In this document: piece after piece, positions 35,303 to 44,157 of the stretch | Numbering within the stretch: position 1 is the first letter of the stretch | Layout of the letters: the number at the start of each line of letters is the position of its first letter | From: Halomonas sp. Y3 | Lineage (GTDB): Bacteria > Pseudomonadota > Gammaproteobacteria > Pseudomonadales > Halomonadaceae | Length of the DNA stretch: 64,000 nt | Assembly: GCF_024137965.1 (NCBI RefSeq) | Contig: NZ_CP099975.1 | Span: forward strand, 496,001 to 560,000 | Reading direction: 5' to 3' | Made by a program: the position numbers and the translations under genes | The notes under the pieces: model-generated | What the model saw: the letters and a program-made list of their open reading frames with translations, nothing else | The model's database searches: none | Told to the model about the DNA's origin: nothing

Positions 35303-36163
35303 ATGCCGATCAATCGAGAATTCCTGATCAATTGGGAGATGGAGCCGGTAGTTCAGCGCTACACGGACAAGGACACCATGCTGTTCGCCCTGAGCCTGGG
35401 GCTGGGCATGGATCCCGAGGATCCCAGGCAGCTGCAGTATGTCTATGAAGAGGGGCTCCAGGCGTTTCCCACCATGCCGTTGGTGCTCTGCTCCCCGCAG
35501 GGCTGGGCGGTTCACCCCGAGGCGGGAATCAACTACCGCATGATGGTGCACAGCGAGCAGCGCCTGAAGATCCACAAGCCGCTCCCCCCGGCGGGCACCC
35601 TGCGCGCGGTGACTCGGGTCGATGATGTCATCGACAAGGGAGAGGGGCGCGGCGCCATCCTCTATCTCAGCCGTGACATCCACGACGACGAGAGCGGTGA
35701 GCTGCTGGCCACGGTGAGCGGTACCGCCTTCGCTCGTGCAGATGGTGGTTTCGGGGGGCCGAGCGGACCCATGATCGAGCCCCACAGGCTGCCGGAAGGA
35801 GAAGCCGAGTATCGCCTCGAGGCCACCACCTCCCCCCAGATGGCGCTGCTGTACCGCCTCAACGGGGATCGCAACCCTATCCATGCCTCCCCGGAAATCG
35901 CCCGCAGTGCCAGGTTTCCACGCCCGATCCTGCACGGCCTGGCCACCTACGGGGTCGCCGCCAATCTGCTGATCAACGAGTTTGCGGGCGGTGATCCGAC
36001 CCGACTTCAGGAGTACAACGCGCGCTTCTCGGCGCCCTTCTTCCCCGGTGAAACCCTCACCGTGGAAGCCTGGAAGAAGGGCAACGAGATCTCCTTCCGT
36101 GCCTTCGTCGCCGAGCGCGACGCGGTGGTTCTCAACAACGGCTATGCGGTGCTGACATCATGA
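35303..36163 (+). CDS. MaoC-like enoyl-CoA hydratase 2
   Basis: A 286-residue double-hotdog hydratase of the MFE-2 hydratase-2 type. The hydratase motif LNGDRNPIHASPEIARSA near residue 192 holds the catalytic Asp and His, followed by PILHGLATYG. It adds water to a 2-enoyl-CoA with R stereochemistry, which matches the MFE-2-like dehydrogenase upstream. ATG 35303 follows AAGGACAAAG. Its stop overlaps the thiolase start (ATGA). Confidence 0.85.
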   Translation: MPINREFLINWEMEPVVQRYTDKDTMLFALSLGLGMDPEDPRQLQYVYEEGLQAFPTMPLVLCSPQGWAVHPEAGINYRMMVHSEQRLKIHKPLPPAGTLRAVTRVDDVIDKGEGRGAILYLSRDIHDDESGELLATVSGTAFARADGGFGGPSGPMIEPHRLPEGEAEYRLEATTSPQMALLYRLNGDRNPIHASPEIARSARFPRPILHGLATYGVAANLLINEFAGGDPTRLQEYNARFSAPFFPGETLTVEAWKKGNEISFRAFVAERDAVVLNNGYAVLTS

Positions 36164-37323
36164 GTCTCAATGGCAAGGCATACATCGTAGGTGCCTACGA
36201 GCACCCCACCCGCCGGGCTGACGATATCTCGGTGGCGCGACTTCATGCGGAAGTGGCCAAGGGCGCCCTGGAGGATGCGGGGCTGAGCAAGTCCGATATC
36301 GACGGTTATTTCTGTGCCGGCGATGCGCCGGGGCTGGGTGCCACCAGCATGGTGGAGTACCTGGGGCTCAAGGTGCGTCACGTGGACACCACCGAGTGTG
36401 GTGGCTCGGCCCCCATCCTGCACGTGGCCCACGCCGCCGAAGCCATCGCCGCCGGGCGCTGCAATATCGCCCTGGTGACCCTGGCCGGGCGTCCGCGGGC
36501 CGCCGGTGCCTCCCTGGCGCTCAAGGCGCCCGATCCGGATGCCCCGGACCTGCCCTTCGAGCTTCCCTTCGGGCCGGCGACCCAGAACCTCTACGCCATG
36601 GTGGCGCGCCGCCATATGCATGAATTCGGTACCACCAGCGAACAGCTGGCATGGATCAAGGTGGCTGCCTCGCAGCATGCACAGCACAATCCCAACGCCA
36701 TGCTGCGCAACCCGGTGACCGTGGAAGAGGTGGTCAACTCGCCGATGATCTCCGACCCACTGCATCGGCTGGACTGCTGTGTCATGAGCGACGGCGGCGG
36801 CGCCGTGATCGTGGCACGTCCCGAGATCGCCGCCCAGTTGGGACGCCCGGCGGTCAAGGTGCTGGGCGCCGGAGAGGCCCAGAAGGATGGCCAGGCGGGG
36901 CAGATCGATCTGACCTATTCGGCGGCGGCCTGGTCCGGTCCGGCAGCCTTCGAGATGGCGGGCGTCACCCCCGGTGACATCAAGTATGCCTCCCTCTACG
37001 ACAGCTTCACCATCACCGTGCTGATGCAGCTCGAGGACCTGGGCTTCTGCCGCAAGGGAGAAGGCGGCCGCTTCGTGGCCGACGGCAACCTGATCTCCGG
37101 TCAGGGCCGGCTGCCCTTCAACACCGACGGTGGAGGCCTGTGCAACAACCACCCCGCCAATCGTGGCGGCATGACCAAGATCATCGAGGCGGTGCGCCAG
37201 CTGCGCGGTGAGGCCGCGCCAGCGGTGCAGGTTGCCAACTGTGACCTGGCCATTGCCAGCGGCATCGGCGGGGCACTCGCCTCACGCCATACCGCAGGCA
37301 CCATTATTCTGGGGAGGGAGTGA
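36160..37323 (+). CDS. SCP2-type thiolase / aldolase-like protein
   Basis: A 387-residue thiolase-fold protein of the lipid-transfer (SCP-x, Ltp2) group. TTECGGSAPILHVAHAAEAI near residue 78 holds the possible nucleophilic cysteine; CNNHPANRGG near residue 328 holds the histidine. Members of this group work with a DUF35 protein, and one is encoded right after it. Some cleave 3-oxoacyl-CoA; Ltp2 instead splits a 3-hydroxyacyl-CoA by retro-aldol reaction. Which applies here cannot be told from sequence. Confidence 0.8.
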   Translation: MSLNGKAYIVGAYEHPTRRADDISVARLHAEVAKGALEDAGLSKSDIDGYFCAGDAPGLGATSMVEYLGLKVRHVDTTECGGSAPILHVAHAAEAIAAGRCNIALVTLAGRPRAAGASLALKAPDPDAPDLPFELPFGPATQNLYAMVARRHMHEFGTTSEQLAWIKVAASQHAQHNPNAMLRNPVTVEEVVNSPMISDPLHRLDCCVMSDGGGAVIVARPEIAAQLGRPAVKVLGAGEAQKDGQAGQIDLTYSAAAWSGPAAFEMAGVTPGDIKYASLYDSFTITVLMQLEDLGFCRKGEGGRFVADGNLISGQGRLPFNTDGGGLCNNHPANRGGMTKIIEAVRQLRGEAAPAVQVANCDLAIASGIGGALASRHTAGTIILGRE

Positions 37324-37324
37324 G

Positions 37325-37726
37325 ATGGCAGATGTAAAGCAAGCAAGGCCCGAACCGAAGTCACCACAGATGGATGTGGAGGCCTTCTGGGCCGCCGCCG
37401 AGCGGGAAGAACTGCTGATCAAGGAGTGCCAGGCCTGTGGGGAGCCCCACTTCTATCCGCGCATGGTCTGTCCTCACTGCCTCAGCGACCGTGTCGAGTG
37501 GAAGGCGGTCAGCGGCAGGGGAGAGATCTACTCCTACAGCACCCTGATGCGCAAGGGACAGCCCGGCCACACCATCGCCTTCGTGCGGCTGGAGGAGGGG
37601 GTGACCCTGATGACCAATATCATCGATGCCGATCCGCAGCGTCTGTCCATCGGACAGCCGGTGCGTGCCGTCTTTCGCCGGCTCAAGGAAGAGGGTCCCA
37701 CGCTGCCACTGTTCGTTCCGGCATGA
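37325..37726 (+). CDS. DUF35 OB-fold zinc-ribbon partner of the thiolase
   Basis: A 133-residue protein with a zinc ribbon (CQACGEPHFYPRMVCPHCLS, two Cys-x2-Cys pairs at residues about 36-53) and a following OB fold (GEIYSYSTLMRKGQPGHTIA). Such proteins bind thiolase-like partners and acyl-CoA, as ChsH2 and the Ltp2 partner do. It starts 1 base after the thiolase stop, so a complex with that protein is very likely. Confidence 0.87.
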   Translation: MADVKQARPEPKSPQMDVEAFWAAAEREELLIKECQACGEPHFYPRMVCPHCLSDRVEWKAVSGRGEIYSYSTLMRKGQPGHTIAFVRLEEGVTLMTNIIDADPQRLSIGQPVRAVFRRLKEEGPTLPLFVPA

Positions 37727-37761
37727 TGGCATCGACTTCTTGACCCAATGTGGAGCCTGAC

Positions 37762-38967
37762 ATGCTGAACACCAACAATCATAACGGCCCCCTCTCGCGT
37801 TTCACCGTGATTGACGCCAGCCGCGTGCGCGCGGGCCCCACCGCCATTCGGCTCTTTGCCGACATGGGGGCGCGAGTGATCAAGCTCGAGATTCCCGATG
37901 GGGCGCCGGGCGGTGATGACATGATCGGCGCGCGGGATCATGACCGGGCCGACTTCGAGAACCTGCATCGCAACAAGGAGAGCCTGACTCTCAATCTCAA
38001 GGCCGAGGAGGGCAAGGCGATCTTCCGAGACCTGATCCGCAATGCCGATATCTTCATCGAGAACTACCGTCCCGACGTCAAGTACAAGCTCGGTATCGAC
38101 TATGAATCGCTGCGTGTGCTCAACCCTCGTCTGGTCTATGCGAGCATTTCCGGTTTCGGTCAGGACGGCCCCTATAGCAAGCGCCCGGGGTTCGACTCCA
38201 TTGCCCAGGGCATGGGAGGGCTGATGTCCATCACCGGTGAGCCGGGGCGAGGTCCGGCTCGCGTTGGTATCCCCCTGGCTGATCTGTGTGCCGGCCACTT
38301 CTGTGCCCAGGGCATCCTGGTGGCGCTGCTCGAGCGAGAGGCGTCCGGCGAAGGGCAGTGGGTGCAGACCAACCTGCTGGAGTCCCAGATCGCCATGCTC
38401 GATTTCCAGGCGGCCAAGTGGCTGATCGATGGGCAGGTGTCGGGGCAGAATGGCAACGAGCACCCCCTTACCGTGCCGACCGGCGTCTATGCCACCCGTG
38501 ATGGTTATCTGAATCTCGCCGCCATCGGCCAGACCATGTGGGTGCGCCTGTGTCAGGTGCTCGGGGTTCCCGAGCTGGTCGAGGAACCGGGCTTCGAGTC
38601 GGATGCCATGCGTGTCAAGAATCGCGATCGGGTCAATGCAGCCATCGAAGGGTTCTTCCGGGAGCGCACCACGGCGGAGTGGATCGATGCGCTTAACGAG
38701 GCCGGTGTGCCCTGCGGCCCTATCTATGGTATCGACAGGATGTTCGAGGATGAACAGGTCCAGCATCTGGATGTGACCTGGGATATCGATCATCCGGTAC
38801 GCGGCTCCCTGGAGGTGGTCAACACGCCGATTCGGCTGTCCCGCTTTCCGCGTCCCGAGAAGGCTAGGCCGGCTCCTGAGAAGGGGGAACATACCGATCG
38901 CATCCTGACGGAACTGGGACTCTCTCCCGCACGGATCGATGAGCTGAAGCAGCGACACGTCGTTTAG
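37762..38967 (+). CDS. Family III CoA-transferase (CaiB/Frc type)
   Basis: A 401-residue CoA-transferase with the family's N-terminal Rossmann part (VIDASRVRAGPTAIRLFADM, then GARVIKLE) and catalytic Asp174 in GIPLADLCAG. It moves CoA from one acid to another, here perhaps from a product acyl-CoA to the incoming aromatic acid, which would save ATP relative to the synthetase at 29.8 kb. GGAG at 37752-37755 supports the ATG at 37762. Donor and acceptor are unknown. Confidence 0.85.
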   Translation: MLNTNNHNGPLSRFTVIDASRVRAGPTAIRLFADMGARVIKLEIPDGAPGGDDMIGARDHDRADFENLHRNKESLTLNLKAEEGKAIFRDLIRNADIFIENYRPDVKYKLGIDYESLRVLNPRLVYASISGFGQDGPYSKRPGFDSIAQGMGGLMSITGEPGRGPARVGIPLADLCAGHFCAQGILVALLEREASGEGQWVQTNLLESQIAMLDFQAAKWLIDGQVSGQNGNEHPLTVPTGVYATRDGYLNLAAIGQTMWVRLCQVLGVPELVEEPGFESDAMRVKNRDRVNAAIEGFFRERTTAEWIDALNEAGVPCGPIYGIDRMFEDEQVQHLDVTWDIDHPVRGSLEVVNTPIRLSRFPRPEKARPAPEKGEHTDRILTELGLSPARIDELKQRHVV

Positions 38968-39010
38968 GCGGCGGGGTGTCAATAACCAACAACAGACAGG
39001 AGCTTTGCCC

Positions 39011-40018
39011 ATGGCTAGATTAACGGCCGCATTCGGAACCTCGCACAGCATCATGCTGACGTCCCGCAAGGAGGACTGGCAGTACGGGTTCAAGGAGGTT
39101 GACCCCCGTAATCCGCACTACTTCGACCGTGAAGGCAACCATCGCACCTATGAAGAGCTGTTGGCGGTAGCGCCGGTCGACTCCGAATCGATGGTGACTC
39201 CCGAGTTGATGGCCGAGCGCTTCGATGCTGCCGACTCGGCGATGAACCAGCTTCGGGATCGAATCGCCGAGGCCGAGCTGGATGTCCTGCTGGTAGCTGG
39301 TGATGATCAGACGGAGCTGTTTCGGCTCACCAACATGCCGGCCATCGCCATCTACTATGGCGAGACCATTCGCAACGCCAAGCGTGAAGAGCTTAGCGAG
39401 GACGACAGCTGGTATCGTCATGCCCGGGCTCAGCGTCAGGAGCCGGACGGTGACGTGCATTACCCGGTGGATAGCGAGCTTGCCGAGTGGCTGATTCGTC
39501 GTCTCTCCGACAAGGAGTTCGACATCACAGCCCTGGCCGGCCTCGAGGGCGAGCAGTTCGAGGGGCATGCCTTCTCCTTCCCTCACCGTCGCTACCTCTC
39601 GCATGCTCGGCTTCCCGTGGTACCGATCATGGTCAATACCTTCGACCCCCCCAATCAGCCTACGGCCAAGCGTTGCGTGGCCCTGGGGCGTGCACTGCGC
39701 GAGCTGATTGCCGAGTATCCGAAGGACCTGAAGGTAGGGATCATGGCCTCTGGGGGGCTGTCCCACTTCGTGGTCGATGAAGAGTTCGATCACCGGCTGA
39801 TCGAGGCTTTCCGCAACGGCGATCTGGAGTATCTGGCCGCGATCGATCCGCGTCGCCTCAAGGCCGGGAGCTCGGAAATCCGCAACTGGATCGTGGTGGC
39901 GGCAGCGGCAACCGACCTTGAGCTGGACTGGGCCGAGTATGTGCCCGGCTATCGCACCCCGGCGCTGACGGGGACGGGGCTGTGCTTCGCCAGTTGGAAA
40001 CCTGTGAGCCAAATATAA
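39011..40018 (+). CDS. LigB-type extradiol ring-cleavage dioxygenase
   Basis: A 335-residue class III extradiol dioxygenase. Iron ligand His12 is in FGTSHSIM and the catalytic His252 in ASGGLSHFVVDEE, as in LigB, DesB and DesZ. The size and the SGGLSHFVVDEE context are closest to 3-O-methylgallate and protocatechuate 4,5 dioxygenase catalytic chains; there is no separate LigA-like small-subunit gene beside it. I cannot assign the second iron histidine with certainty. With the LigJ- and LigK-like genes it defines a meta-cleavage branch independent of pcaHG. Confidence 0.82.
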   Translation: MARLTAAFGTSHSIMLTSRKEDWQYGFKEVDPRNPHYFDREGNHRTYEELLAVAPVDSESMVTPELMAERFDAADSAMNQLRDRIAEAELDVLLVAGDDQTELFRLTNMPAIAIYYGETIRNAKREELSEDDSWYRHARAQRQEPDGDVHYPVDSELAEWLIRRLSDKEFDITALAGLEGEQFEGHAFSFPHRRYLSHARLPVVPIMVNTFDPPNQPTAKRCVALGRALRELIAEYPKDLKVGIMASGGLSHFVVDEEFDHRLIEAFRNGDLEYLAAIDPRRLKAGSSEIRNWIVVAAAATDLELDWAEYVPGYRTPALTGTGLCFASWKPVSQI

Positions 40019-40029
40019 GGGTGACTGAT

Positions 40030-40704
40030 ATGTCGGATGATTTCCTGACTCGTCTGCGCCGCCTGGATTGCTGTGCGCTCTCCGATGCCCTGGACAAGCT
40101 GGAACTGCCCGGTGCGGTGACGGGCCTGTCGCAGTTCGCCGGTACCCGGCGAATCTCGGGGCGTGTCATCACCGTCAAGCTGGAAGCGGTGGAGGCATTG
40201 TCTTCCAGGGCCCCCGAGAGGCCGCCGCGCCATCTCTGCTGCAGTGCCATCGAGAAGGGGGGGGCGGACAATGTGATTGTCGTCGAGCAGCGCACCGGTC
40301 TCGATGCGGGCAGCTGGGGAGGATTGCTGTCGCTGGGCGCCAAGATGCGCGGTATTGCCGGGGTCGTCGCCGAGGGGCCTGTGCGGGATATCGACGAGGC
40401 CCGGGAGATGGGATTCCCCGTCTTTGCTCGCACCCTGACCTCCCGGACGGCTCGGGGCCGGGTCGCCGAGGTGGGCACCGATGTGCCTGTTCGAGTCGGC
40501 GAGGTCCATGTCGAGGCGGGCGATTATGTGGCCGCCGACAACAGCGCCGTGATCCTGATTCCGGCCAGCCGTATCGAGGAGGTCATCGAGACCGCCGAGA
40601 TGGTCGTGCGCAAGGAAGCTGTCATGGCCAAGGCGATACTCACAGGCCAGCCCATCGGCGATGTGATGGACGGCAACTACGAACATATGCTGGAGAACGG
40701 ATGA
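40030..40704 (+). CDS. RraA/LigK-family protein 1
   Basis: A 224-residue protein of the RraA fold, which includes 4-carboxy-4-hydroxy-2-oxoadipate (CHA) aldolases. The metal and substrate pair Arg119-Asp120 (EGPVRDIDEARE) is present, but the loop usually reading GE reads GG here (SWGGLLSLGAK), and the insert CCSAIEKGGADN is unusual. It may be an aldolase with altered substrate, or a decarboxylase. Its stop overlaps the next start (ATGATG). Confidence 0.72.
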   Translation: MSDDFLTRLRRLDCCALSDALDKLELPGAVTGLSQFAGTRRISGRVITVKLEAVEALSSRAPERPPRHLCCSAIEKGGADNVIVVEQRTGLDAGSWGGLLSLGAKMRGIAGVVAEGPVRDIDEAREMGFPVFARTLTSRTARGRVAEVGTDVPVRVGEVHVEAGDYVAADNSAVILIPASRIEEVIETAEMVVRKEAVMAKAILTGQPIGDVMDGNYEHMLENG

Positions 40705-41360
40705 TGAGCAACGACAACAACGTGGCCCGCGCGGCGAAGCTGGATACCGCTACCCTGAGTGACGCTCTGGACAAGCACGGCATCGACGGGCAGTGCTATC
40801 GCATTGCTCCCCGCGATGGTGATTTTCGGATGACGGGGCGCGCCTACACCCTCAAGTACGGGCCGGCCAGCAGCCCGCCCGGCACCGTGGGTGACTATAT
40901 CGACGATGTTCCGCCCGGCAGTGTACTGGTGCTGGATAACCAGGGGCGTGATGACGCCACCGTATGGGGCGATATCCTGACCGAGATCGCCCATCGTCGC
41001 GGCATCGCCGGTACGGTGATCGACGGTGTCTGCCGGGATGTGGCGCTATGTCGTGAGTTGGGCTACCCGGTCTATTCTCGTGGCCACTGGATGCGCACCG
41101 GCAAGGATCGGGTGCAGGTCGAGGCCACCAATGTGCCGGTCAATATCGGTCACGCCAGGGTGGCTCCGGGTGATCTGCTGCGTGGCGATGCCGATGGTGT
41201 GGTAGTTATCCCCAGCGAGCACGAGGAGGCGGTGCTGAAGACCGCCGAGGCCATCGAGGCGGCCGAGAACGGCATTCGCGAAGCGGCGCGCAGTGGCATG
41301 CGCCTGGACGAGGCCCGGTCTCAGTTTCGCTATCACCAGCTGCAGACTGCCGAACAGTGA
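40701..41360 (+). CDS. RraA/LigK-family protein 2
   Basis: A 219-residue second member of the tandem. Arg112-Asp113 (DGVCRDVALCRE) is kept; the preceding loop reads VWGDILTEIAHRRG, with Asp where CHA aldolases have Glu. Sequence identity between the three tandem copies is low by eye, so they are old paralogues, not recent duplicates. It overlaps copy 1 by four bases, implying translational coupling. Confidence 0.75.
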   Translation: MMSNDNNVARAAKLDTATLSDALDKHGIDGQCYRIAPRDGDFRMTGRAYTLKYGPASSPPGTVGDYIDDVPPGSVLVLDNQGRDDATVWGDILTEIAHRRGIAGTVIDGVCRDVALCRELGYPVYSRGHWMRTGKDRVQVEATNVPVNIGHARVAPGDLLRGDADGVVVIPSEHEEAVLKTAEAIEAAENGIREAARSGMRLDEARSQFRYHQLQTAEQ

Positions 41361-41372
41361 GGAGGACCAGTC

Positions 41373-41993
41373 ATGACCATCAGTGACGACCTGCTGCAGC
41401 GTGCCGCCGAGCTGCCTACGGCAACCCTGCACGAGGCCTATGGCAAGCGCGGCAATCTGCCGTCTGCCATCAAGCCGGTATCACCGGGCTTCCGGGTCTG
41501 CGGCCGGGCGGTAACGGTGCATGGTCCGGGAGGTGATAACGTGTGGATCCACCGTGCCATCTACGAGGCCCAGCCGGGCGATGTACTGGTGGTGTGCACC
41601 AACAGTACCTACGAGCATGGCTACTGGGGAGAGATCATGTCCACGGCGGCCCTGGAGCGCGGACTCGCCGGCGTGGTAATCGACGGTGGGGCTCGCGATG
41701 GCGGTCTGCTGGCCGAGTTCGGGTTTCCCGTCTTCTCTCGGGGGCTCTGTATCAAGGGGACGGGCAAGGACCTGAATGCCGTCGCCTGGATCAACAAGCC
41801 GGTGATGATCGGAGATGTCGTGGTAACCTCTGGTGACCTGATCGTGGGGGATCAAGATGGGGTCGTGGCCATTCCCCGGACCGTGGTGCCTACCGTTGTC
41901 GAGGCGGCCGAGCGTCGAGAAGCCGAAGAGGGGCAGATCCTCGAGCGTCTCAGGGCTGGAGAAACCACACTCGCCATCTATGGTTGGCGTTGA
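41373..41993 (+). CDS. RraA/LigK-family protein 3, probable CHA aldolase
   Basis: A 206-residue protein, the most canonical of the three: YWGEIMSTAALERGLAG carries the Glu of the aldolase loop and DGGARDGGLLAEFGFPVFSR the Arg108-Asp109 pair. This is the pattern of LigK/ProA-type aldolases that split 4-carboxy-4-hydroxy-2-oxoadipate to pyruvate and oxaloacetate with a divalent metal. It would complete the LigJ branch. GAGGAG at 41360-41365 precedes the ATG. Confidence 0.8.
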   Translation: MTISDDLLQRAAELPTATLHEAYGKRGNLPSAIKPVSPGFRVCGRAVTVHGPGGDNVWIHRAIYEAQPGDVLVVCTNSTYEHGYWGEIMSTAALERGLAGVVIDGGARDGGLLAEFGFPVFSRGLCIKGTGKDLNAVAWINKPVMIGDVVVTSGDLIVGDQDGVVAIPRTVVPTVVEAAERREAEEGQILERLRAGETTLAIYGWR

Positions 41994-42009
41994 GCCAGGG
42001 AGATGCAGC

Positions 42010-42765
42010 ATGACGGCAAGCGCACCGCTCCTGGAAATGGATGGACACCTGGCTACGCTGACACTCAATCGCCCAGAGCAGGGCAATCGCCTGAGCGATG
42101 ATGATCTCGATGTGCTGATTCGGCACTGTGCGACGCTGGACGACTCGGCGGCACGAGTGGTGCATATTCGAGCGCTGGGACGTCACTTCTGTGCCGGTTA
42201 TAACTTCGCCGATCTCGCCTCAGGAGGGAGAGGAGAGCGATTCGAGGCCGCTATGGATGCGCTGGCGCGGCTCCGTCCTGTTACGCTTGCTGAGGTGCAG
42301 GGCGGTGTCTTCGGCGGAGCCAGTGATCTGCTTCTGGCCTGTGATTTCAGGGTTGGCAGTCAGGCGGCTCGTGTCAGCATGCCGGCGGCACGGATTGGCC
42401 TGCATCTCTATGGTGGTATCCTGCGTCGTTATGTGACGCGGCTGGGGCTGAATGCAGCCAAGCGAATGATACTAAATGCTGAGCCGCTTGATGCCGAGCA
42501 GATGTTTCAGATTGGTCTGCTGACCCATGCGCCCTGTGCAGAGGTCGAGCTGGAAGCCAGAAGTCGTGAGATCATCGACAACCTCCTGACGCTCGCTCCT
42601 CTGGCTCTGGAAGGCATGAAACGCCACCTGAATAGCATCGCGGAGGGTGGCCTGGATAGGGCACAGCTGCAGCGGGACATCGATGATTGTGTAGTATCCC
42701 GTGACTTTCAGGAAGGCCTGCATGCAATCAACGAAAAGCGCCGGGCGGTCTTCGAGGGCTGTTAA
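42010..42765 (+). CDS. Enoyl-CoA hydratase/isomerase family protein
   Basis: A 251-residue crotonase-fold protein. The oxyanion-hole segments are FCAGYNFADLA near residue 60 and GGVFGGASDLLLACDFRVGS near residue 97. Catalytic acids are not typical: where mitochondrial hydratase has two Glu, only Gly/Ala and hydrophobic residues are obvious, so it could be an isomerase, a feruloyl-CoA hydratase-lyase (FerB/Ech type) or a ring hydrolase. It ends the plus-strand run that starts at 28.5 kb. Confidence 0.75.
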   Translation: MTASAPLLEMDGHLATLTLNRPEQGNRLSDDDLDVLIRHCATLDDSAARVVHIRALGRHFCAGYNFADLASGGRGERFEAAMDALARLRPVTLAEVQGGVFGGASDLLLACDFRVGSQAARVSMPAARIGLHLYGGILRRYVTRLGLNAAKRMILNAEPLDAEQMFQIGLLTHAPCAEVELEARSREIIDNLLTLAPLALEGMKRHLNSIAEGGLDRAQLQRDIDDCVVSRDFQEGLHAINEKRRAVFEGC

Positions 42766-42789
42766 CCTATTTCACTAACATCTTATGTA

Positions 42790-42806
42790 GACTAACGTCT
42801 ATGTCT
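42790..42806. promoter_or_regulatory. ACTAAMGTC element, copy 3
   Basis: GACTAACGTCTATGTCT is a near-copy of the elements at 19544 and 28162. It lies 115 bases upstream of the TAXI-TRAP start, and the porin-like palindrome at 42853 is downstream of it, so this promoter may take two inputs. Confidence 0.45.
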
Positions 42807-42852
42807 TGGGTGTGGACATGCCGGCGACAATGATGCAGTCTCACAATAAGCT

Positions 42853-42868
42853 AGCCTTATATAAGTAT
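42853..42868. promoter_or_regulatory. Palindrome related to the porin operator (TAXI-TRAP promoter)
   Basis: AGCCTTATATAAGTAT agrees at 14 of 16 positions with the perfect palindrome AGCCTTATATAAGGCT at 49643. It is 53 bases before the binding-protein start and could mark a MarR 2 operator. Confidence 0.55.
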
Positions 42869-42920
42869 GGCTTATCCTCACCGGCAGTCCTGAACAATAA
42901 AGACAAGAGGAGCACGACAC

Positions 42921-44078
42921 ATGAAGACCCCTTCGACCATCAAGACCCTAGCCCTGGCCATCGGTCTGGGCCTCCCGCTGACCGCTCTCGCAGAGCCCAC
43001 CTTCCCGCGGGTATCTGTCTGGACCGCTTATGATACCGGTTCGACCTACTACATCCAGGCATCGGCCCTGGGTGGTCTGCTGCGGGAACACCAGAACAGC
43101 AATATCCGCATCATTCCTGGCCGCAACGACGTGGCGCGCATGACACCGCTGAAAAGTGGCCAAGCAAGCTACACCATCAGTGGTATTGCTACCTATTTTG
43201 CCCAGGAAGGGGTGATGCTCTTCAACTCCAACGAGTGGGGTCCGCAGCCTCTGCGGGTGGTATCGGCCAACTTTGGTGGGCAAGCCATCGGCCTGGCGGC
43301 ATCCGGCGCTTCCGGCATCGAGACGCCGGCTGACCTGGAGGGCAAACGCGTCGCCTATGTGTTGGGCGGGGATGCCATGAATATGACCACAGCCGCGGTG
43401 CTCTCCTATGCGGGCCTCACCTGGGATGATGTGCGGAAGGTGGAGATCGGAAGCCCTCTGGAGGCGATCGACTCTGTGCTCAATGGCGTCGCCGATGCCA
43501 TGCCGGGCTCAACGGGAAACCCCCTGATCGAGCGCTTGAGCGGCAGCCCCGGTGGCCTTTCCTGGGTGCAGCTTCCGTCGGATACCCCCGAAGGGGAAGC
43601 CGCCTGGCAGCGTATCGCCGAGACAGTGCCCTACTATCAGCCGATTACCGCCACTGAAGGCGTAAATATCAGTGAGGATGATCCCTGGCATAGCGGTGGC
43701 TATGCACTGCCCATTCTGGCCACGATGGAGAGTCAAGAGGAGGATGAGGTCTACGCACTGGTCAAGTTCATGGACGAACACTTTGAGACTTTTAACCGTC
43801 AGGCTCCTGCGGCATCGGGGTGGTCGATGGAGCGACAGAATTTCGAGTGGATCATGCCCTATCACGATGGAGCCATTCGCTACTTCAAGGAGAAGGGTGC
43901 CTGGAGCGATGACCACCAGGCGCACAATGATGACTTGGTGCGACGCCAGGAGGTTCTGGCCAATGCCTGGGGCACCTATATGCAAAATGGCGGTGGGGTG
44001 AACTTTAGTTCAGAGGAGTGGAGTGATTTTCGGGCTGAAGCGCTAGAGAGTGCCGGTTTCATTCCGGGCCTGCTGTAA
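42921..44078 (+). CDS. TAXI-type TRAP substrate-binding protein
   Basis: A 385-residue periplasmic protein with a signal peptide (TIKTLALAIGLGLPLTALA). The TAXI family start appears as YDTGSTYYIQASALGGLL, and GRNDVARMTPLKSGQASYTI follows. TAXI proteins bind anions and pair with a fused 4TM-12TM permease, which is the next gene. Ligand unknown, presumably the aromatic substrate of this island. Confidence 0.87.
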   Translation: MKTPSTIKTLALAIGLGLPLTALAEPTFPRVSVWTAYDTGSTYYIQASALGGLLREHQNSNIRIIPGRNDVARMTPLKSGQASYTISGIATYFAQEGVMLFNSNEWGPQPLRVVSANFGGQAIGLAASGASGIETPADLEGKRVAYVLGGDAMNMTTAAVLSYAGLTWDDVRKVEIGSPLEAIDSVLNGVADAMPGSTGNPLIERLSGSPGGLSWVQLPSDTPEGEAAWQRIAETVPYYQPITATEGVNISEDDPWHSGGYALPILATMESQEEDEVYALVKFMDEHFETFNRQAPAASGWSMERQNFEWIMPYHDGAIRYFKEKGAWSDDHQAHNDDLVRRQEVLANAWGTYMQNGGGVNFSSEEWSDFRAEALESAGFIPGLL

Positions 44079-44095
44079 GCCCTGATGTATCTGCT

Positions 44096-44123
44096 GAGCA
44101 GATCCATTACGGTGGGTCTGCTC
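44096..44123 (+). other. Intercistronic hairpin in the TAXI-TRAP operon
   Basis: GAGCAGATCC (44096-44105) pairs with GGGTCTGCTC (44114-44123) over 10 bp with one T-G pair, 17 bases after the binding-protein stop. It parallels the stems at 21193 and 62446. Confidence 0.55.
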
Positions 44124-44157
44124 GCCCCCCTGCTCCTCATATGATCGAGTGCAAGAA

